Positions 53,461-64,000 of a stretch of DNA of 64,000 nt are shown here, one piece after another. The stretch comes from Xanthomonas chitinilytica. GTDB taxonomy: Bacteria; Pseudomonadota; Gammaproteobacteria; Xanthomonadales; Xanthomonadaceae. The notes below the pieces were generated by a model. The model worked only from the letters and a program-made list of their open reading frames with translations, was not told the origin of the DNA and ran no database searches. The stretch lies in NCBI RefSeq assembly GCF_026107455.2, contig NZ_JAPCHY010000015.1, positions 1-64,000 on the forward strand, written 5' to 3'. The position numbers and the translations under genes are program-made. Numbering within the stretch: position 1 is the stretch's first letter; every line of letters begins with the position of its first letter.

Positions 53461-54009
53461 GTGGCCAAGAGCAAGACCCCCGAGAAGAGCAAGACCGGCA
53501 AACAGAAACTCGCCGCCGCCGCATCTTCGGCGCCGAACATCGATATCGGGATCAAGGACGCCGATCGCAAGAAGATTTCCGATGGCCTGTCGCACTATCT
53601 CGCCGACGCCTACACGCTGTACCTGAAGACCCACAACTTCCACTGGAACGTCACCGGCGCGATGTTCAACTCGCTGCACACCATGTTCGAGACCCAGTAC
53701 ACCGAACAGTGGGGCGCACTGGACGAGGTGGCCGAGCGCATCCGTGCCCTGGGCTACAACGCGCCGGGCTCGTACCGCGAATTCGTGGCGCTGACCTCGA
53801 TCCCGGAGGAGCCGGGCCTGACCGACAGCGCCGACTGGCGCGAGATGGTGCGGCAGCTGGTCGCCGGCAACGAAGCGGTGTGCCGCACCGCACGCAAGGT
53901 ACTCAGGACCGCCGACGATGCCGGCGACGATCCGTCGGTGGACCTGCTGACCCAGCGCCTGCAGACCCACGAGAAGTACGCCTGGATGCTGCGTTCGTTG
54001 TTGCAGTAA
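53461..54009 (+). CDS. dps: Dps-family DNA-binding ferritin-like protein
   Basis: 182 residues from GTG 53461, preceded by an AGGAG. The lysine-rich N-terminus (AKSKTPEKSKTGKQK) resembles the DNA-binding tail of E. coli Dps. The ferritin-like body includes LKTHNFHWNVTGAMFNSLHTMFETQYTEQWGALDEVAERIRALG, with the ferroxidase His (HNFHW) and acidic residues between subunits. Dps dodecamers oxidise Fe(II) with peroxide and protect DNA in stationary phase. An earlier in-frame GTG (53425) is possible. It is divergent from hrpA. Confidence 0.92.
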   Translation: MAKSKTPEKSKTGKQKLAAAASSAPNIDIGIKDADRKKISDGLSHYLADAYTLYLKTHNFHWNVTGAMFNSLHTMFETQYTEQWGALDEVAERIRALGYNAPGSYREFVALTSIPEEPGLTDSADWREMVRQLVAGNEAVCRTARKVLRTADDAGDDPSVDLLTQRLQTHEKYAWMLRSLLQ

Positions 54010-54040
54010 GCCCTCTGGGGCGTTGCCCCTGACGGGCTTG

Positions 54041-54071
54041 CCCAAGATTCCGCCGTTGGCGGAACCTTGGG
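54041..54071 (+). terminator. Hairpin 32 bp after dps, possible transcript end
   Basis: CCCAAGATTCCGCC (54041-54054) pairs with GGCGGAACCTTGGG (54058-54071), 14 bp with one mismatch and a 3-nt loop. There is no T-run, so it may be an end-stabilising structure or simply the first unit of the repeat family. Confidence 0.45.
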
Positions 54072-54385
54072 CCCCTGCTCACTCGCCTGCCGGATCCCCG
54101 CGCCTGTCGGCGCGCCCCCTTGTACTCAAGGGGGAAGCAAATCCTTCGGGCATTCGCCCTTCGGATTTTCCAAGGTTCCACGCACGGAACCTTGGACCCT
54201 GCTCATCTGCCTGCCAGATCCCCCCGCCTGTCGGCGCGCCCCCTTGACTCAAGGGGGAAGCAAATCCTTCGGGCATTCGCCCTTCGGATTTCCAAGGTTC
54301 CGCGCACGGAACCTTGGACCCTGCTCATCTGCCTGCCAGATCCCCCCGCCTATCGGCGCGCCTCCTTGACTCAAGGGGGCTCTTC
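54065..54385. repeat. Tandem repeat array, units of about 122-125 bp
   Basis: Units start with CCTTGG at 54065, 54190 and 54312 (the third partial). Each full unit contains the palindrome CCCCCTTGACTCAAGGGGG (54246-54258 region in unit 2, near-identical elsewhere), the GCAAATCCTTCGGGCATTCG segment, and ends in a hairpin. The hairpins are at 54170-54195 and 54292-54317 (arms CCAAGGTTCCG/CGGAACCTTGG). A degenerate version of unit 3 plus its right flank recurs near 54506-54605. Confidence 0.8.
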
Positions 54386-54505
54386 CTCTGTGACATCGCT
54401 GCCTCCCGGCCAGGTCCCGCCTGCCGGAACCTTCGGCGGCATTTCCCGCTTGCTGTTGCGATAAACCCGCCCGCGGTTGCGCCCATGGTGCAACCGCTCC
54501 CGCTT

Positions 54506-54605
54506 GCTCGCCTGCCACAACCCCGCACCTGCCGGTGCGCGCCCTTGACTCGAGAAGGCTCTTCGCCTGCAACACCGCCGCTTCCTGGCCCTGGCCTGCC
54601 TGGTC
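54506..54605. repeat. Diverged copy of the array end
   Basis: GCTCGCCTGCCACAACCCCG...CCCTTGACTCGAGAAGGCTCTTCGCC matches the segment at about 54328-54420 with many substitutions, including the following CACCGCCGCTTCCTGGCC stretch. It shows that the array belongs to a larger duplicated unit of roughly 180 bp. Confidence 0.5.
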
Positions 54606-54844
54606 AGTCCCCCGCCGGCGGCGTCTCCCGCTCTCGGCGGCTCTCCGGAACCCTCATTGGCCTCCCTTTCCGGCCAACGAACCGCTGGTGATCTGGGACA
54701 TCCCGCCGGATTGCGACGACGGCCGGGCCACGCCGGCATGGGGCCGGCCTTCGTGGAATCCCTACCCCTGCGGCCGCCATTTCCCGATGGCGCGACAGCG
54801 CTGCGGCCGACGATCGCCCATGGGCGACGCGGTATCCTAGGCGC

Positions 54845-56644
<1,800 letters not shown>

Positions 56645-59460
56645 GGGGCATCGCTGCCCGAACCGGCATCGACCGGCCCGGGCATGGCCTGGGCCAGGTC
56701 GATCAACTGCTGCAACTGCAATCGCAGCGGGGCCTCGGGCAGCAGCTTCCGGTGCGCCACGGGAGCCGCCCTGGCCAGCTGGACCGCGGCTTCGCCGGCA
56801 TGCCCCGCAGCCAGCAGTTCTGCAGCCAGCTCCACCCGCCAGCGCACGGTCGCCGGATTGTCCGGGCCATGAATCCGTTCGGCAGCTTCCAACCCTGCCC
56901 GCCATGCCCGCACGGCACCGCCGGCGTCACCCAATCGCTGTTGCGCGAGTGCCCGCACCCGCAGGTAGCGCATCTGCTCCATGGATCGCGAGCCTTCCTT
57001 TACTCCTGGCCGCATCGCGTCCAGCAGCGAATTGGCCAATGCCGGCTCGCCATTGAGGACATGCCATTCCGCCCGCAGCAGGCGGGCTTCCATGCGCGCC
57101 GGCGCATCCTCCGGCAGACTGGCCCCCATCCCCGCGTCGGCATGTTCCAGCAGCGGCCACGCCTCGCGCAGCCGCCCCTGCCGTGCCAGCAGCGCAGCCA
57201 GCCCCGCCTCGGCCCGCATGCTGATGGGCGAATCGGCGCCCAGCTTCCGCACCCGCAACTGCCATGACCGGCGGTACAGCTTCTCCGCCTGCTGCAGGTC
57301 GCCGCGCATCTCCTGCAGGGTGCCGTAGTTGTACAGGGCCATGGCCTGCCTGATGCTGTCGCTGCCTTCGACGACCTCGCCCAGCTGCAACCGCGCCCGG
57401 TGCTCGCGGTCGGCCGCCTCGTAGTCGCCGGAATCCTGGTACAGGTCGGCCAGCGCCTCATGCTGCAACAGTACGAAGGTGCTTTCCGGCCCGTAGAGCT
57501 GCACCGCCCGGCGCATCCCCCGCCCCAGCAGCGGTTGCGCTTCGGCATACCGCCCCTGTTCGCGCAGCAGCTGCGCCAGCCGGGTCTCCAGCATGTGGAA
57601 CAGGCTGGTCTCCTGTCCCGGCATCATTTCCATGGCCTGGCGGAACTGCCGCTCGGCCTCGGCCAGGCGGCCCCAGCGCCAGTACATCAATCCCAGGTTG
57701 AGCATCACCGGCGCCAGCTGCACCGGCTCATGCTGGTCGGGCAGCAGCCTGCGCACCCGCAGCGCCGCATGGAAGGCCTCCTCGGCCTGGTCGAACCGCT
57801 GCAGGTTCGTCAATGCCAGTCCCTGCGCGTTGTAGAGCAGCGCATGCTGGAGCATCGGACGACGCTGCTCCAGCAACTCCAGCCCGCGCCGGGCGATTTC
57901 CAGCCCGCTTCCCCCATCGCCTGCGCTGGTCTTCTCGATGGACAAGGCGCTCATCGCCTTGGCCGCATCCAGCGGCCGGTTGACCTCCGGGGCGAGCAGC
58001 CTGTCCACCGCCTCCTGCAACAACTTCCCGGCCGGCTGCGGGACTCCGAGGTTCTGGTAGGCCTGGCCCAGTACCGAAAGCATCCGTGCCTGCTGCAACG
58101 GTGCCCCGTCCAGGTCCATCGATACCCGCATCGCGGCATTGTCCAACAGCTGACGGGCGGTCAGCTGGTCTTCTCCGCGGCTGGTGCGCTTGTCGGGGTC
58201 GGCCGATTCGAAGGCCGCGACCAGGAAGTCGCTGACCTGGCTGGCGATGGCCGCCTCCTGCTCCGCCTGGCGACGCGCCTGCACCAGGTTGAGGACGAAC
58301 AAGGCGGCGACGAGCAGCGCCGCGGCACCCAACGAAACCGAACGCCATCGCCGCCGGAGGCGCCTGCCGGCCACGTAGAGCCGGTCGCCTCTCCGCGCGG
58401 CAACCGGCTCATGGGCCAGATGCCGGCGCAGGTCGTCCATCAATGCCTGCACCGAGGAATACCGCCTGCGGCTGTCGAGCTCGCACGCGGCAGCGACGAT
58501 CGCGTCCAGGTCGCCGGGCAGGCGGCGCTTCCATGGCAGATCCGCCGCGGCGTTCGCGCTGGGCGATCTCACCGGCAGGTCGATGTCCTGGAGATCACGG
58601 GCACAGGTCGAACCGGAAACCAGTTCGCCCAGCATCATCCCCAGGCTGTAGACATCGCTGGCCACCCCCACCGGCTCGCCGCGCATCAGCTCCGGACTGG
58701 CGTAGGCCGGCGTGCAGAATCCCATCTGCTGCAGCTGGCGGGAATCGTTGAGCATCCTCGCCACGCCGAAATCCAGCAGCACCGGGCGTCCCTGCTCGTT
58801 GACCAGCACGTTGCTGGGCTTGAGGTCGCAGTGCAGCACCAGCCGCTCGTGCGCGGCCTGTACCGCCTGGCAGATCGCCAGGAACAGGTCCAGGCGCTGG
58901 CGCAGGCCCAGGCGATGATCGCGGCAGTAACGGTCCAGCGGCTGTCCCTGGATGTACTCCATGACCAGGTACGGATGCCCGTCCGGCGTGCTGCCGCCAT
59001 CGTAGAGCCGGGCAACATCGGGCAACTGCAGCCCGGCCAGGAGCTGCCGCTCGAACGCCAGCCGTTCCGATTCCCCCGGGCCCGGAAGGCCATGCAGCAG
59101 CTTCACCGCCACCGTGCGCCGGTACAGCCCGTCGGCGCGTTCGGCCCGGAACACGGTACCCATGCCGCCGCGGGCGATCTTCTCGACCAGGCGCCAGGGT
59201 CCCAGCAGATCGCCGACATCCAGTGCCGGCGCAAGCGCATGGGCGATGACCGTATCCAGCCGGTTGCGCACGCGCGACAGTCCCATCGTCTGCGCCTGCA
59301 ACAGGCCGCAGACCTCTTCCACCAACCCCGCGTCGCCGGCCAGCCGCTCCAGCCGAGGCCGCCATTGCTCGCGCGGCAGGTCGCAGACCTGGTCGAAGAG
59401 ATCGCGCACCTGCCGCCACCGTTCACCGCCCATCGATTCCCCTCCCGCGACCGCTGCCGG

Positions 59461-60033
59461 TCAGCCCAGTTGCCGGTTCAGCCAGGCCCGCGCGAAGCGC
59501 AGGTCGCGGTCCACCGTAGGCACCGACATGCCCAGCACCAGCGCGATCTCGTCGCGGTTCATCCCACCGAAGTAGGTCAGTTCCACCATGCTGGCCGCCC
59601 GCGGCTCCAGCTCCGACAGCTGGTTCAGCGCCTGGTGCAGCGCCAGCACCTCGTAGCCCGCATCGTCCCCGCCGGCCGCAACGTCGGCATGGGACAGCGT
59701 CAGCAGCTCGCCGCCGCCGCCCCGCTTGGATGCCTCCCGTGCGCGTGCGTGATCCACCAGTACCGCCCGCATCTTCAGCGCAGCCACCGCGACGAAGTGC
59801 GCGCGGTCCTCATAGCCGACGCCGTTGCCCATCAACCGCATCAACGACTCGTTGACCAGCGCGGCCGTCTGCAGGGTCGCGCCGCCCTGGCGCGACAACC
59901 GGTTGCGCGCGACCAGCAGCAGGTCGGCATACACCGTCTCGAACAACTGCGCACGCGCCTCTTCGTCGCCCTGCCGCCAGCGTTGCAACAGGCGTGTGAT
60001 CTTCTCGGGCAAGCGGCCTCCTGCATTCGTCAT
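59461..60033 (-). CDS. ECF sigma factor linked to a Ser/Thr kinase
   Basis: 190 residues from ATG 60031-60033, with ATG 60049-60051 as an in-frame alternative; neither has a good ribosome site. Sigma region 2 reads ITRLLQRWRQGDEEARAQLFETVYADLLLVARNRL...LVNESLMRL, and region 4 reads LELTYFGGMNRDEIALVLGMSVPTVDRDLRFARAWLNRQL. In the stretch before LVNE, where most ECF factors carry DAED, this protein has Q55-T56-A57-A58. No anti-sigma gene is adjacent. The downstream kinase gene is co-directional, so the two are probably co-transcribed. Confidence 0.88.
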   Translation of the reverse strand: MTNAGGRLPEKITRLLQRWRQGDEEARAQLFETVYADLLLVARNRLSRQGGATLQTAALVNESLMRLMGNGVGYEDRAHFVAVAALKMRAVLVDHARAREASKRGGGGELLTLSHADVAAGGDDAGYEVLALHQALNQLSELEPRAASMVELTYFGGMNRDEIALVLGMSVPTVDRDLRFARAWLNRQLG

Positions 60034-60187
60034 CGGTGCAAAATGCCGCATCGCCGGGGCAGCGGGCACCGGCCGACGATGGTAGCCGAACGACGCGGTG
60101 GCCCGTCACCGGCAAGTCATCGGCCAGCACCACGCCCGTGCGGTACGGCAGCGCAAGCGGCGCCGTCCGCCGTCCGGGCAACCCCGC

Positions 60188-60229
60188 GGAAACGCGAAGG
60201 GCGCCCTGACGGCGCCCTCTGGGGTTTCC
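60188..60229 (-). terminator. Hairpin downstream of tRNA-Lys
   Basis: AGGGCGCC (60198-60205) pairs with GGCGCCCT (60211-60218) across 5 nt. An outer GGAAAC/GTTTCC pair (60188-60193 and 60224-60229) extends the structure. The following T residues on the minus strand are few, so termination is plausible but not certain. Confidence 0.5.
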
Positions 60230-60264
60230 GGCCCCTGTCGTTCGACCGGGTGCGCGGCGTCTGA

Positions 60265-60340
60265 TGGTGGGCCGTGATGGATTCGAACCATCGACCAGCG
60301 GATTAAAAGTCCGATGCTCTACCGACTGAGCTAACGGCCC
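60265..60340 (-). tRNA. tRNA-Lys (anticodon TTT)
   Basis: The minus strand reads GGGCCGTTAGCTCAGTCGG..., and the acceptor stem GGGCCGT pairs with ACGGCCC before A-CCA. The anticodon loop CTTTTAA gives TTT (Lys, AAA/AAG). D-loop, T-loop (GGTTCGAATCC) and the encoded CCA end are all present in 76 nt. Confidence 0.97.
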
Positions 60341-60404
60341 GAATCAAACGCCCGGCTGCGCGCCGGGGTGCGCATTCTACAGCAACCTTCCCTGCAACGA
60401 GAAA

Positions 60405-61070
60405 TCAGGCATAGCGGGTGGGGTCGGCGACGCCGGCCGCCGCGAAGCCCTCGGCACGCAGCCGGCAGGCGTCGCAGTGACCGCAGGCGCGGCCGTGCGC
60501 GTCGGCCCGGTAGCACGAGACCGTGAGGCCGAAATCCACCCCCAGGCGCACGCCTTCGCGCACGATGTCGGCCTTGCTCAGGTGCTGCAGCGGCGCATGC
60601 ACGCGGATGCCCGCGCCTTCCACGCCGGCCTTGGTGGCCAGGTTGGCCAGGGCCTGGAAGGCGGCGATGAACTCGGGCCGGCAATCCGGATAGCCGGAGT
60701 AGTCCACGGCGTTGACGCCGCAGAAGATGTCGTTGGCGCCCAGCACTTCGGCCCAGCCCAGCGCCACCGACAGCATGATGGTGTTGCGCGCCGGCACGTA
60801 GGTGACCGGAATGCCCGTGCCGCCCGCCTCCGGCACCTCGATGTCGTCGGTCAGCGCCGAACCGCCGATGCTGCGCAGGTCCACGTTCACCGTCTTGTGC
60901 GCGACCGCGCCGAGCGCGCGCGCCACCTCGGCCGCGGCCTGCAGTTCCGAGGTGTGGCGCTGGCCATAGCTGACGCTCAGCGCATGCACGGCGAAGCCCT
61001 GCTCGCGGGCGATGGCGACGACGGCGGCCGAATCCATGCCGCCGGACAGAAGGACCACTGCTTTCTTCAT
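60405..61070 (-). CDS. queC: 7-cyano-7-deazaguanine synthase QueC
   Basis: 221 residues from ATG 61068-61070. The ATP pyrophosphatase loop SGGMDS lies at residues 9-14, the body has SYGQRH and [10 protein letters not shown], and the zinc-binding cysteines are in [24 protein letters not shown]. It converts carboxydeazaguanine to preQ0 in queuosine synthesis. It follows queE in the same direction with a 75-bp gap. Upstream in-frame codons to 61106 lack family sequence. Confidence 0.95.
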   Translation of the reverse strand: MKKAVVLLSGGMDSAAVVAIAREQGFAVHALSVSYGQRHTSELQAAAEVARALGAVAHKTVNVDLRSIGGSALTDDIEVPEAGGTGIPVTYVPARNTIMLSVALGWAEVLGANDIFCGVNAVDYSGYPDCRPEFIAAFQALANLATKAGVEGAGIRVHAPLQHLSKADIVREGVRLGVDFGLTVSCYRADAHGRACGHCDACRLRAEGFAAAGVADPTRYA

Positions 61071-61145
61071 GGGGGTATTCCGGTTTGGTTGCAGGGAAGC
61101 CAGCACGCTGTCCCGCGCCGGTGGATCAGGAACGCGCGAGCGGGC

Positions 61146-61838
61146 TCAGCGCCCCGGCTCGTCGTTCCACAACAACTTGTGCAGCTGCATCTGGAAGCGC
61201 ACCGGCAGGCGGTCGGCCACGATCCAGTCCGCCAGCTCGCGCGGCGCCAGCTCGCTCTTGCTCGGCGAGAACAGCACCATGCAGCGCTCGTGCAGATGGT
61301 GCTCGGCCACCATGTCGCGCGCCCATTCATAGTCGGCGCGGCCGCACAGCACGAATTTCACCTGGTCGCGGGCGGTGAGCAACGGCAGGTTCTCCAGCCG
61401 GTTGCGCGCCACCTCGCCCGAGGCCGGGGTCTTCAGGTCGACCACCCGCGAAACCCGCGGATCGACGCCGCCGATGTCCAGCGCGCCGGAGGTCTCCAGC
61501 GACACGTCGAAACCGGCATCGCACAGTTTCTCCAGCAGGACCAGACAACGCTTCTGCGCCAGTGGCTCGCCGCCGGTCACGCAGACGTGGCGCACGCCCT
61601 GGCGCGCGACCTCGGCAACGATCGCGTCGATGTCCCACCAGGTGCCACCATGGAAGGCGTAGGCGGTATCGCAGTACTGGCAGCGCAACGGGCAGCCGGT
61701 CAGGCGCACGAACACGGTCGGCCAGCCGGCAGTGTCGGCTTCGCCCTGCAGCGACAGGAAAATCTCGGTGATCTTCAGCCGCGGCAAGGGCGACTGCACG
61801 ATCTCGCTGGGAACAGCGGCGTCGGCAACGGAAGTCAT
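61146..61838 (-). CDS. queE: 7-carboxy-7-deazaguanine synthase QueE
   Basis: The 230-residue radical-SAM protein has the cluster motif C49-x3-C53-x2-C56 in LTGCPLRCQYCDTAY, then VCVTGGEPLAQ and the FSPSKSELAPRELADWI tail typical of the QueE branch. It makes 7-carboxy-7-deazaguanine from CPH4. It lies between cpoB and queC, all on the minus strand. The first 18 residues are not conserved in pattern, so a slightly later start cannot be excluded. Confidence 0.94.
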   Translation of the reverse strand: MTSVADAAVPSEIVQSPLPRLKITEIFLSLQGEADTAGWPTVFVRLTGCPLRCQYCDTAYAFHGGTWWDIDAIVAEVARQGVRHVCVTGGEPLAQKRCLVLLEKLCDAGFDVSLETSGALDIGGVDPRVSRVVDLKTPASGEVARNRLENLPLLTARDQVKFVLCGRADYEWARDMVAEHHLHERCMVLFSPSKSELAPRELADWIVADRLPVRFQMQLHKLLWNDEPGR

Positions 61839-61883
61839 GTCTTCAATTATGCGCGTCTCCGGCCGGGAGCCGGCCGGCGCGGG

Positions 61884-62693
61884 TCAGCGCAGCTGCTGGC
61901 CGATGCGGATCGACTGCAGGCGGTCCTGCGCGGTACGCGCGGCATCGGAGCCCGGATACTGGGAAATCACCTGGGCCAGCGTCTGCTCGGCCTGCCGCGC
62001 GTCGCCTTCGCCGTACTGGGACAGGCCCAGCTTGAGCAGGCCGCCGGCAGCCTTGTCATGGGTGGGGTAACGCGACACGAGGTCGCGGAACTGCGCCTCG
62101 GCCATCTGGAAATTGCGGGTGGCGTAATAGCTTTCGCCCAGCCAGTACAGCGCATTGGGCGCATATACCCCGTTGGGGTAGAGCTCCAGGAAACTCTGGA
62201 ACAGCTGCGCCGAATCGTCGTACTTGCCTGCCTTCAAGGCATCGAAGGCGACGTTGTAGGTGACGCGTTCGTCGCCGGCGACCACCAGGCTGCCGGCATC
62301 GCCACGGACGGTCGGTGGCCGCTCCGATATCACCGCAGCGGGCTTGGCCGCAGGCGCCGCGGCAGCCGGGACACCGGTCTCGTTGCCCGGCAGCGGCGGC
62401 ATATCGCCTCCTTCCAGGCGGTTGAGACGGCCGTCCAGATCCAGGTACTGGTCGCGGTTGCGCTGCTTGAGCTGCTCGTTCTCGTGCTGCAGCTGCTCGA
62501 TCGTGCCCTGCAGCGACTGCACCTGGCTGCGCAACTGCTGCAGCTGGTTGAGGATGTCGGTATTGGCCTGGTTGTTGAGCATCTGCTGCTCGAGCGCGGA
62601 CACGCGGTCGGCCAGGCTCTGCCGTTGCGCGTACGCCGGCGCGGCGGCCACGAGGGCCGCCGCGACGAACATCGATGTCAATCGAAGACGCAT
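61884..62693 (-). CDS. cpoB: Cell division coordinator CpoB (YbgF)
   Basis: 269 residues. A signal peptide (LTSMFVAAALVAAAPAYAQ) is followed by a trimerising coiled coil (LADRVSALEQQMLNNQANTDILNQLQQLRSQVQSLQGTIEQLQHENEQLK) and a C-terminal TPR domain (YNVAFDALKAGKYDDSAQLFQSFLELYPNGVYAPNALYWLGESYYATRNFQ). CpoB is periplasmic and couples PBP1B activity to Tol-Pal during constriction. It follows pal by 3 bp. Confidence 0.95.
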   Translation of the reverse strand: MRLRLTSMFVAAALVAAAPAYAQRQSLADRVSALEQQMLNNQANTDILNQLQQLRSQVQSLQGTIEQLQHENEQLKQRNRDQYLDLDGRLNRLEGGDMPPLPGNETGVPAAAAPAAKPAAVISERPPTVRGDAGSLVVAGDERVTYNVAFDALKAGKYDDSAQLFQSFLELYPNGVYAPNALYWLGESYYATRNFQMAEAQFRDLVSRYPTHDKAAGGLLKLGLSQYGEGDARQAEQTLAQVISQYPGSDAARTAQDRLQSIRIGQQLR

Positions 62694-62696
62694 CGA

Positions 62697-63209
62697 TTAC
62701 TGAGCCGTGTACACGATCTCGACACGACGGTTCTGCGACCAGCAGGACTCGTTCGATTCGGTGCACACCGGACGCTCTTCACCATAGCTGACCACGGTCA
62801 GCTGGCTGCCCGAGCCGCCGTTGGCCTGCAGCGCGGACGACACGGCGTTGCCGCGGCGCTCGCCCAGACCCAGGTTGTACTCGCGGCTGCCGCGCTCGTC
62901 GGCGTGGCCCTGCAGGGTGATGCGCGAGGACGGACGGTCACGCAGGTACTTGGCGTGGCAACCCATGATGGCCTGGAACTCCGGCTTCAGGGCGTCCTGA
63001 TCCAGGTCGAAGTAAACGACACGCTGACGCAGGCAGGCATCGGTGTCGAGGTCGCCCGGACCATACAGGCCGGAAGTGGTCGGCTGGGACGGGGTGGTCG
63101 GAGCGGTCTCGACCGGAGCCTCGGGGGCTTCCTTGACCTTCTTCGAGCAGCCGGCCAGCACGGCCACGGACATCAGCGAAACAAGCAGTACACGGGTGGA
63201 CTTGTTCAT
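62697..63209 (-). CDS. pal: Peptidoglycan-associated lipoprotein Pal
   Basis: The 170-residue protein has a lipobox (LMSVAVLAGC), a Pro/Thr-rich linker and an OmpA-like domain with VYFDLDQDALKPEFQAIMGCHAKYLRD and LQGHADERGSREYNLGLGERRGNAV, which binds meso-diaminopimelate of peptidoglycan. The C-terminus has two extra cysteines (CTESNESCWSQNRRVEIVY). Pal anchors the outer membrane to the wall with TolB. It is placed between tolB and cpoB. Confidence 0.97.
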   Translation of the reverse strand: MNKSTRVLLVSLMSVAVLAGCSKKVKEAPEAPVETAPTTPSQPTTSGLYGPGDLDTDACLRQRVVYFDLDQDALKPEFQAIMGCHAKYLRDRPSSRITLQGHADERGSREYNLGLGERRGNAVSSALQANGGSGSQLTVVSYGEERPVCTESNESCWSQNRRVEIVYTAQ

Positions 63210-63268
63210 GGCAATACCTTTTAGGCTCCTAAGCCAAAGCGGGGTTCACTACACCAAAATATTAACAT

Positions 63269-64000
63269 TTAACGCGCGGTACGGTAGGGGGACCAGGAAG
63301 GTTCCCGCACATCGCCATCGGCCAGCACCAGGCGCTGTCGCACCCGGGCGTCGGCCGATACCGCATACAACACACCACGGCCACCCTCGCGGGCGGCGTA
63401 CAACACCATGCTGGCGTTCGGGGCGAAGCTGGGCGACTCGTCCAGCGACCCCGGCGACAGCGTGCTCCAGCGCGGCGACCCCAGGCTGCGGTCCATCAAC
63501 GCGATCTTGTAGGTATTGCCACTGCCCTGCGCGACGGCAAGCTTGTTGCCGTCGAAAGACACGCTGGGGGTGGCGTTGTAGTTGCCCTGGAAGGTCACCC
63601 GGCTGGCGCTGCCGCCGCTGGCGGGCACCTGGTAGATCTGCGGGCGGCCGCCACGGTCGGAGGTGAAGTAGATCGAAGCGCCGTCCGGGGCCCAGGTCGG
63701 CTCGGTATCGATGCCGAAATGGTTGGTGAGCTGGGTCAGCTGCTTGCTGCCCAGGTCCATCACGTAGATCTCCGGGTTGCCGCTGCGCGACAGCGACAGC
63801 GCCAGGCGGCCGCCATCCGGCGAGAACGCCGGCGCGCCGTTGATGCCGCGGAAGCTGGACACCAGCTCGCGCGCGCCGGTGGCGATGTCCTGGATGTAGA
63901 TCGAGGAGTTGCCGCGCTCGAAGCTGACGTAGGCCAGCTTGCGGCCGTCCGGGCTCCAGGTCGGCGACAGCAGCGGCTCGGCCGAGCGCACGATGACCTG
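63269..64000 (-). CDS. tolB: Tol-Pal system protein TolB, C-terminal part
   Basis: The right edge of the window cuts this gene. The visible 243 codons or so are the C-terminal beta-propeller of TolB, with repeated PxWSPDGxxLAY-type blades ([78 protein letters not shown]). The blades bind Pal and, in other systems, colicin and filamentous-phage domains. The stop lies 59 bp upstream of pal on the minus strand. The N-terminus and start lie outside the window. Confidence 0.95.
   Translation of the reverse strand, partial: QVIVRSAEPLLSPTWSPDGRKLAYVSFERGNSSIYIQDIATGARELVSSFRGINGAPAFSPDGGRLALSLSRSGNPEIYVMDLGSKQLTQLTNHFGIDTEPTWAPDGASIYFTSDRGGRPQIYQVPASGGSASRVTFQGNYNATPSVSFDGNKLAVAQGSGNTYKIALMDRSLGSPRWSTLSPGSLDESPSFAPNASMVLYAAREGGRGVLYAVSADARVRQRLVLADGDVREPSWSPYRTAR

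Larger units (their letters stand above)
54010..54844. other. Repeat-rich intergenic region between dps and recQ
   Basis: 835 bp holding a structured tandem-repeat array (54065-54385), a diverged copy (about 54506-54605) and a proximal hairpin (54041-54071). Open frames through the repeats encode only periodic, Pro/Ser/Arg-rich peptides and look like a by-product of the repeats. No gene is supported. Confidence 0.7.

Noticed and set aside
54067-54369. 100-codon frame through the tandem repeats after dps
   Set aside because: The periodic peptide follows the DNA repeat. It crosses hairpins, has no ribosome site and no protein-like conservation.
54065-54605. CRISPR array
   Set aside because: The units are 122-125 bp and nearly identical throughout, with no short direct repeats separated by unique spacers and no cas genes.

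Overview
The window is a 64 kb piece of a GC-rich gammaproteobacterial chromosome. Gene content and order point to the Xanthomonadaceae (Xanthomonas, Lysobacter, Luteimonas, Pseudoxanthomonas and relatives): a lysine/alanine-repeat histone H1-like protein, the order tolB-pal-cpoB-queE-queC beside a tRNA-Lys, a complete pilGHIJ-chpABC cluster, and a bioA-rsmE pair opposite nudE-cysQ-mazG. I do not assign a genus. Almost all of it is core chromosome. The only clear mobile DNA is the end of an IS3-family element at the left edge.

Layout, left to right. (1) 1-123: end of an IS3-type element. (2) 205-4884: a TetR regulator divergent from an alpha/beta hydrolase, a FadE-type acyl-CoA dehydrogenase and a DUF4442 protein; a palindrome overlaps the hydrolase promoter. 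(3) 4956-12561: an MFS/nucleotide-carrier-like transporter, a GMC oxidoreductase, an M48 protease with LemA, and a serine hydrolase, separated by hairpin repeats. (4) 12873-13391: histone H1-like gene with a long leader. (5) 14279-18875 (minus): gcvH, gcvT, DUF962, ynfA, mazG, cysQ, nudE. (6) 18950-21066: bioA and rsmE, overlapping. (7) 21760-33656 (minus): the Pil-Chp chemosensory cluster for type IV pili, opposite gshB and a tonB gene. (8) 35905-41673 (minus): tsaB, a YoaA-like helicase, a small lipoprotein and PBP1b. (9) 41770-47625: a two-domain glycosyltransferase, a membrane-anchored repeat protein and relA. (10) 47674-54009: two paralogous exported proteins, a DUF4124 protein, hrpA and dps. 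(11) 54010-54844: a structured tandem-repeat array. (12) 54845-60033: recQ, convergent with a Ser/Thr kinase-TPR protein and its ECF sigma factor. (13) 60265-64000 (minus): tRNA-Lys, queC, queE, cpoB, pal and partial tolB.

How the genes work together. PilG/PilH/PilI/PilJ/ChpA/ChpB/ChpC should form one signalling array controlling pilus extension and retraction. No PilK-type methyltransferase is present, and the ChpB methylesterase-like domain lacks its catalytic residues, so adaptation by methylation looks absent. gshB-tonB next to pilG matches the pilG-gshB-tonB3 order of Pseudomonas aeruginosa, where TonB3 affects twitching. The kinase and sigma factor look like a phosphorylation-activated ECF pair: the acidic residues normally found in region 2 of the sigma factor are replaced by a threonine-containing segment. 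The TetR-hydrolase-fadE-DUF4442 block looks like a self-contained fatty acyl/ester degradation regulon.

Intergenic DNA is rich in inverted repeats: two REP doublets (12710-12772 and 35764-35881), hairpins upstream of the GMC oxidoreductase, an imperfect inverted repeat after rsmE, and the tandem array after dps. No CRISPR array, prophage, rRNA gene or replication origin was seen.
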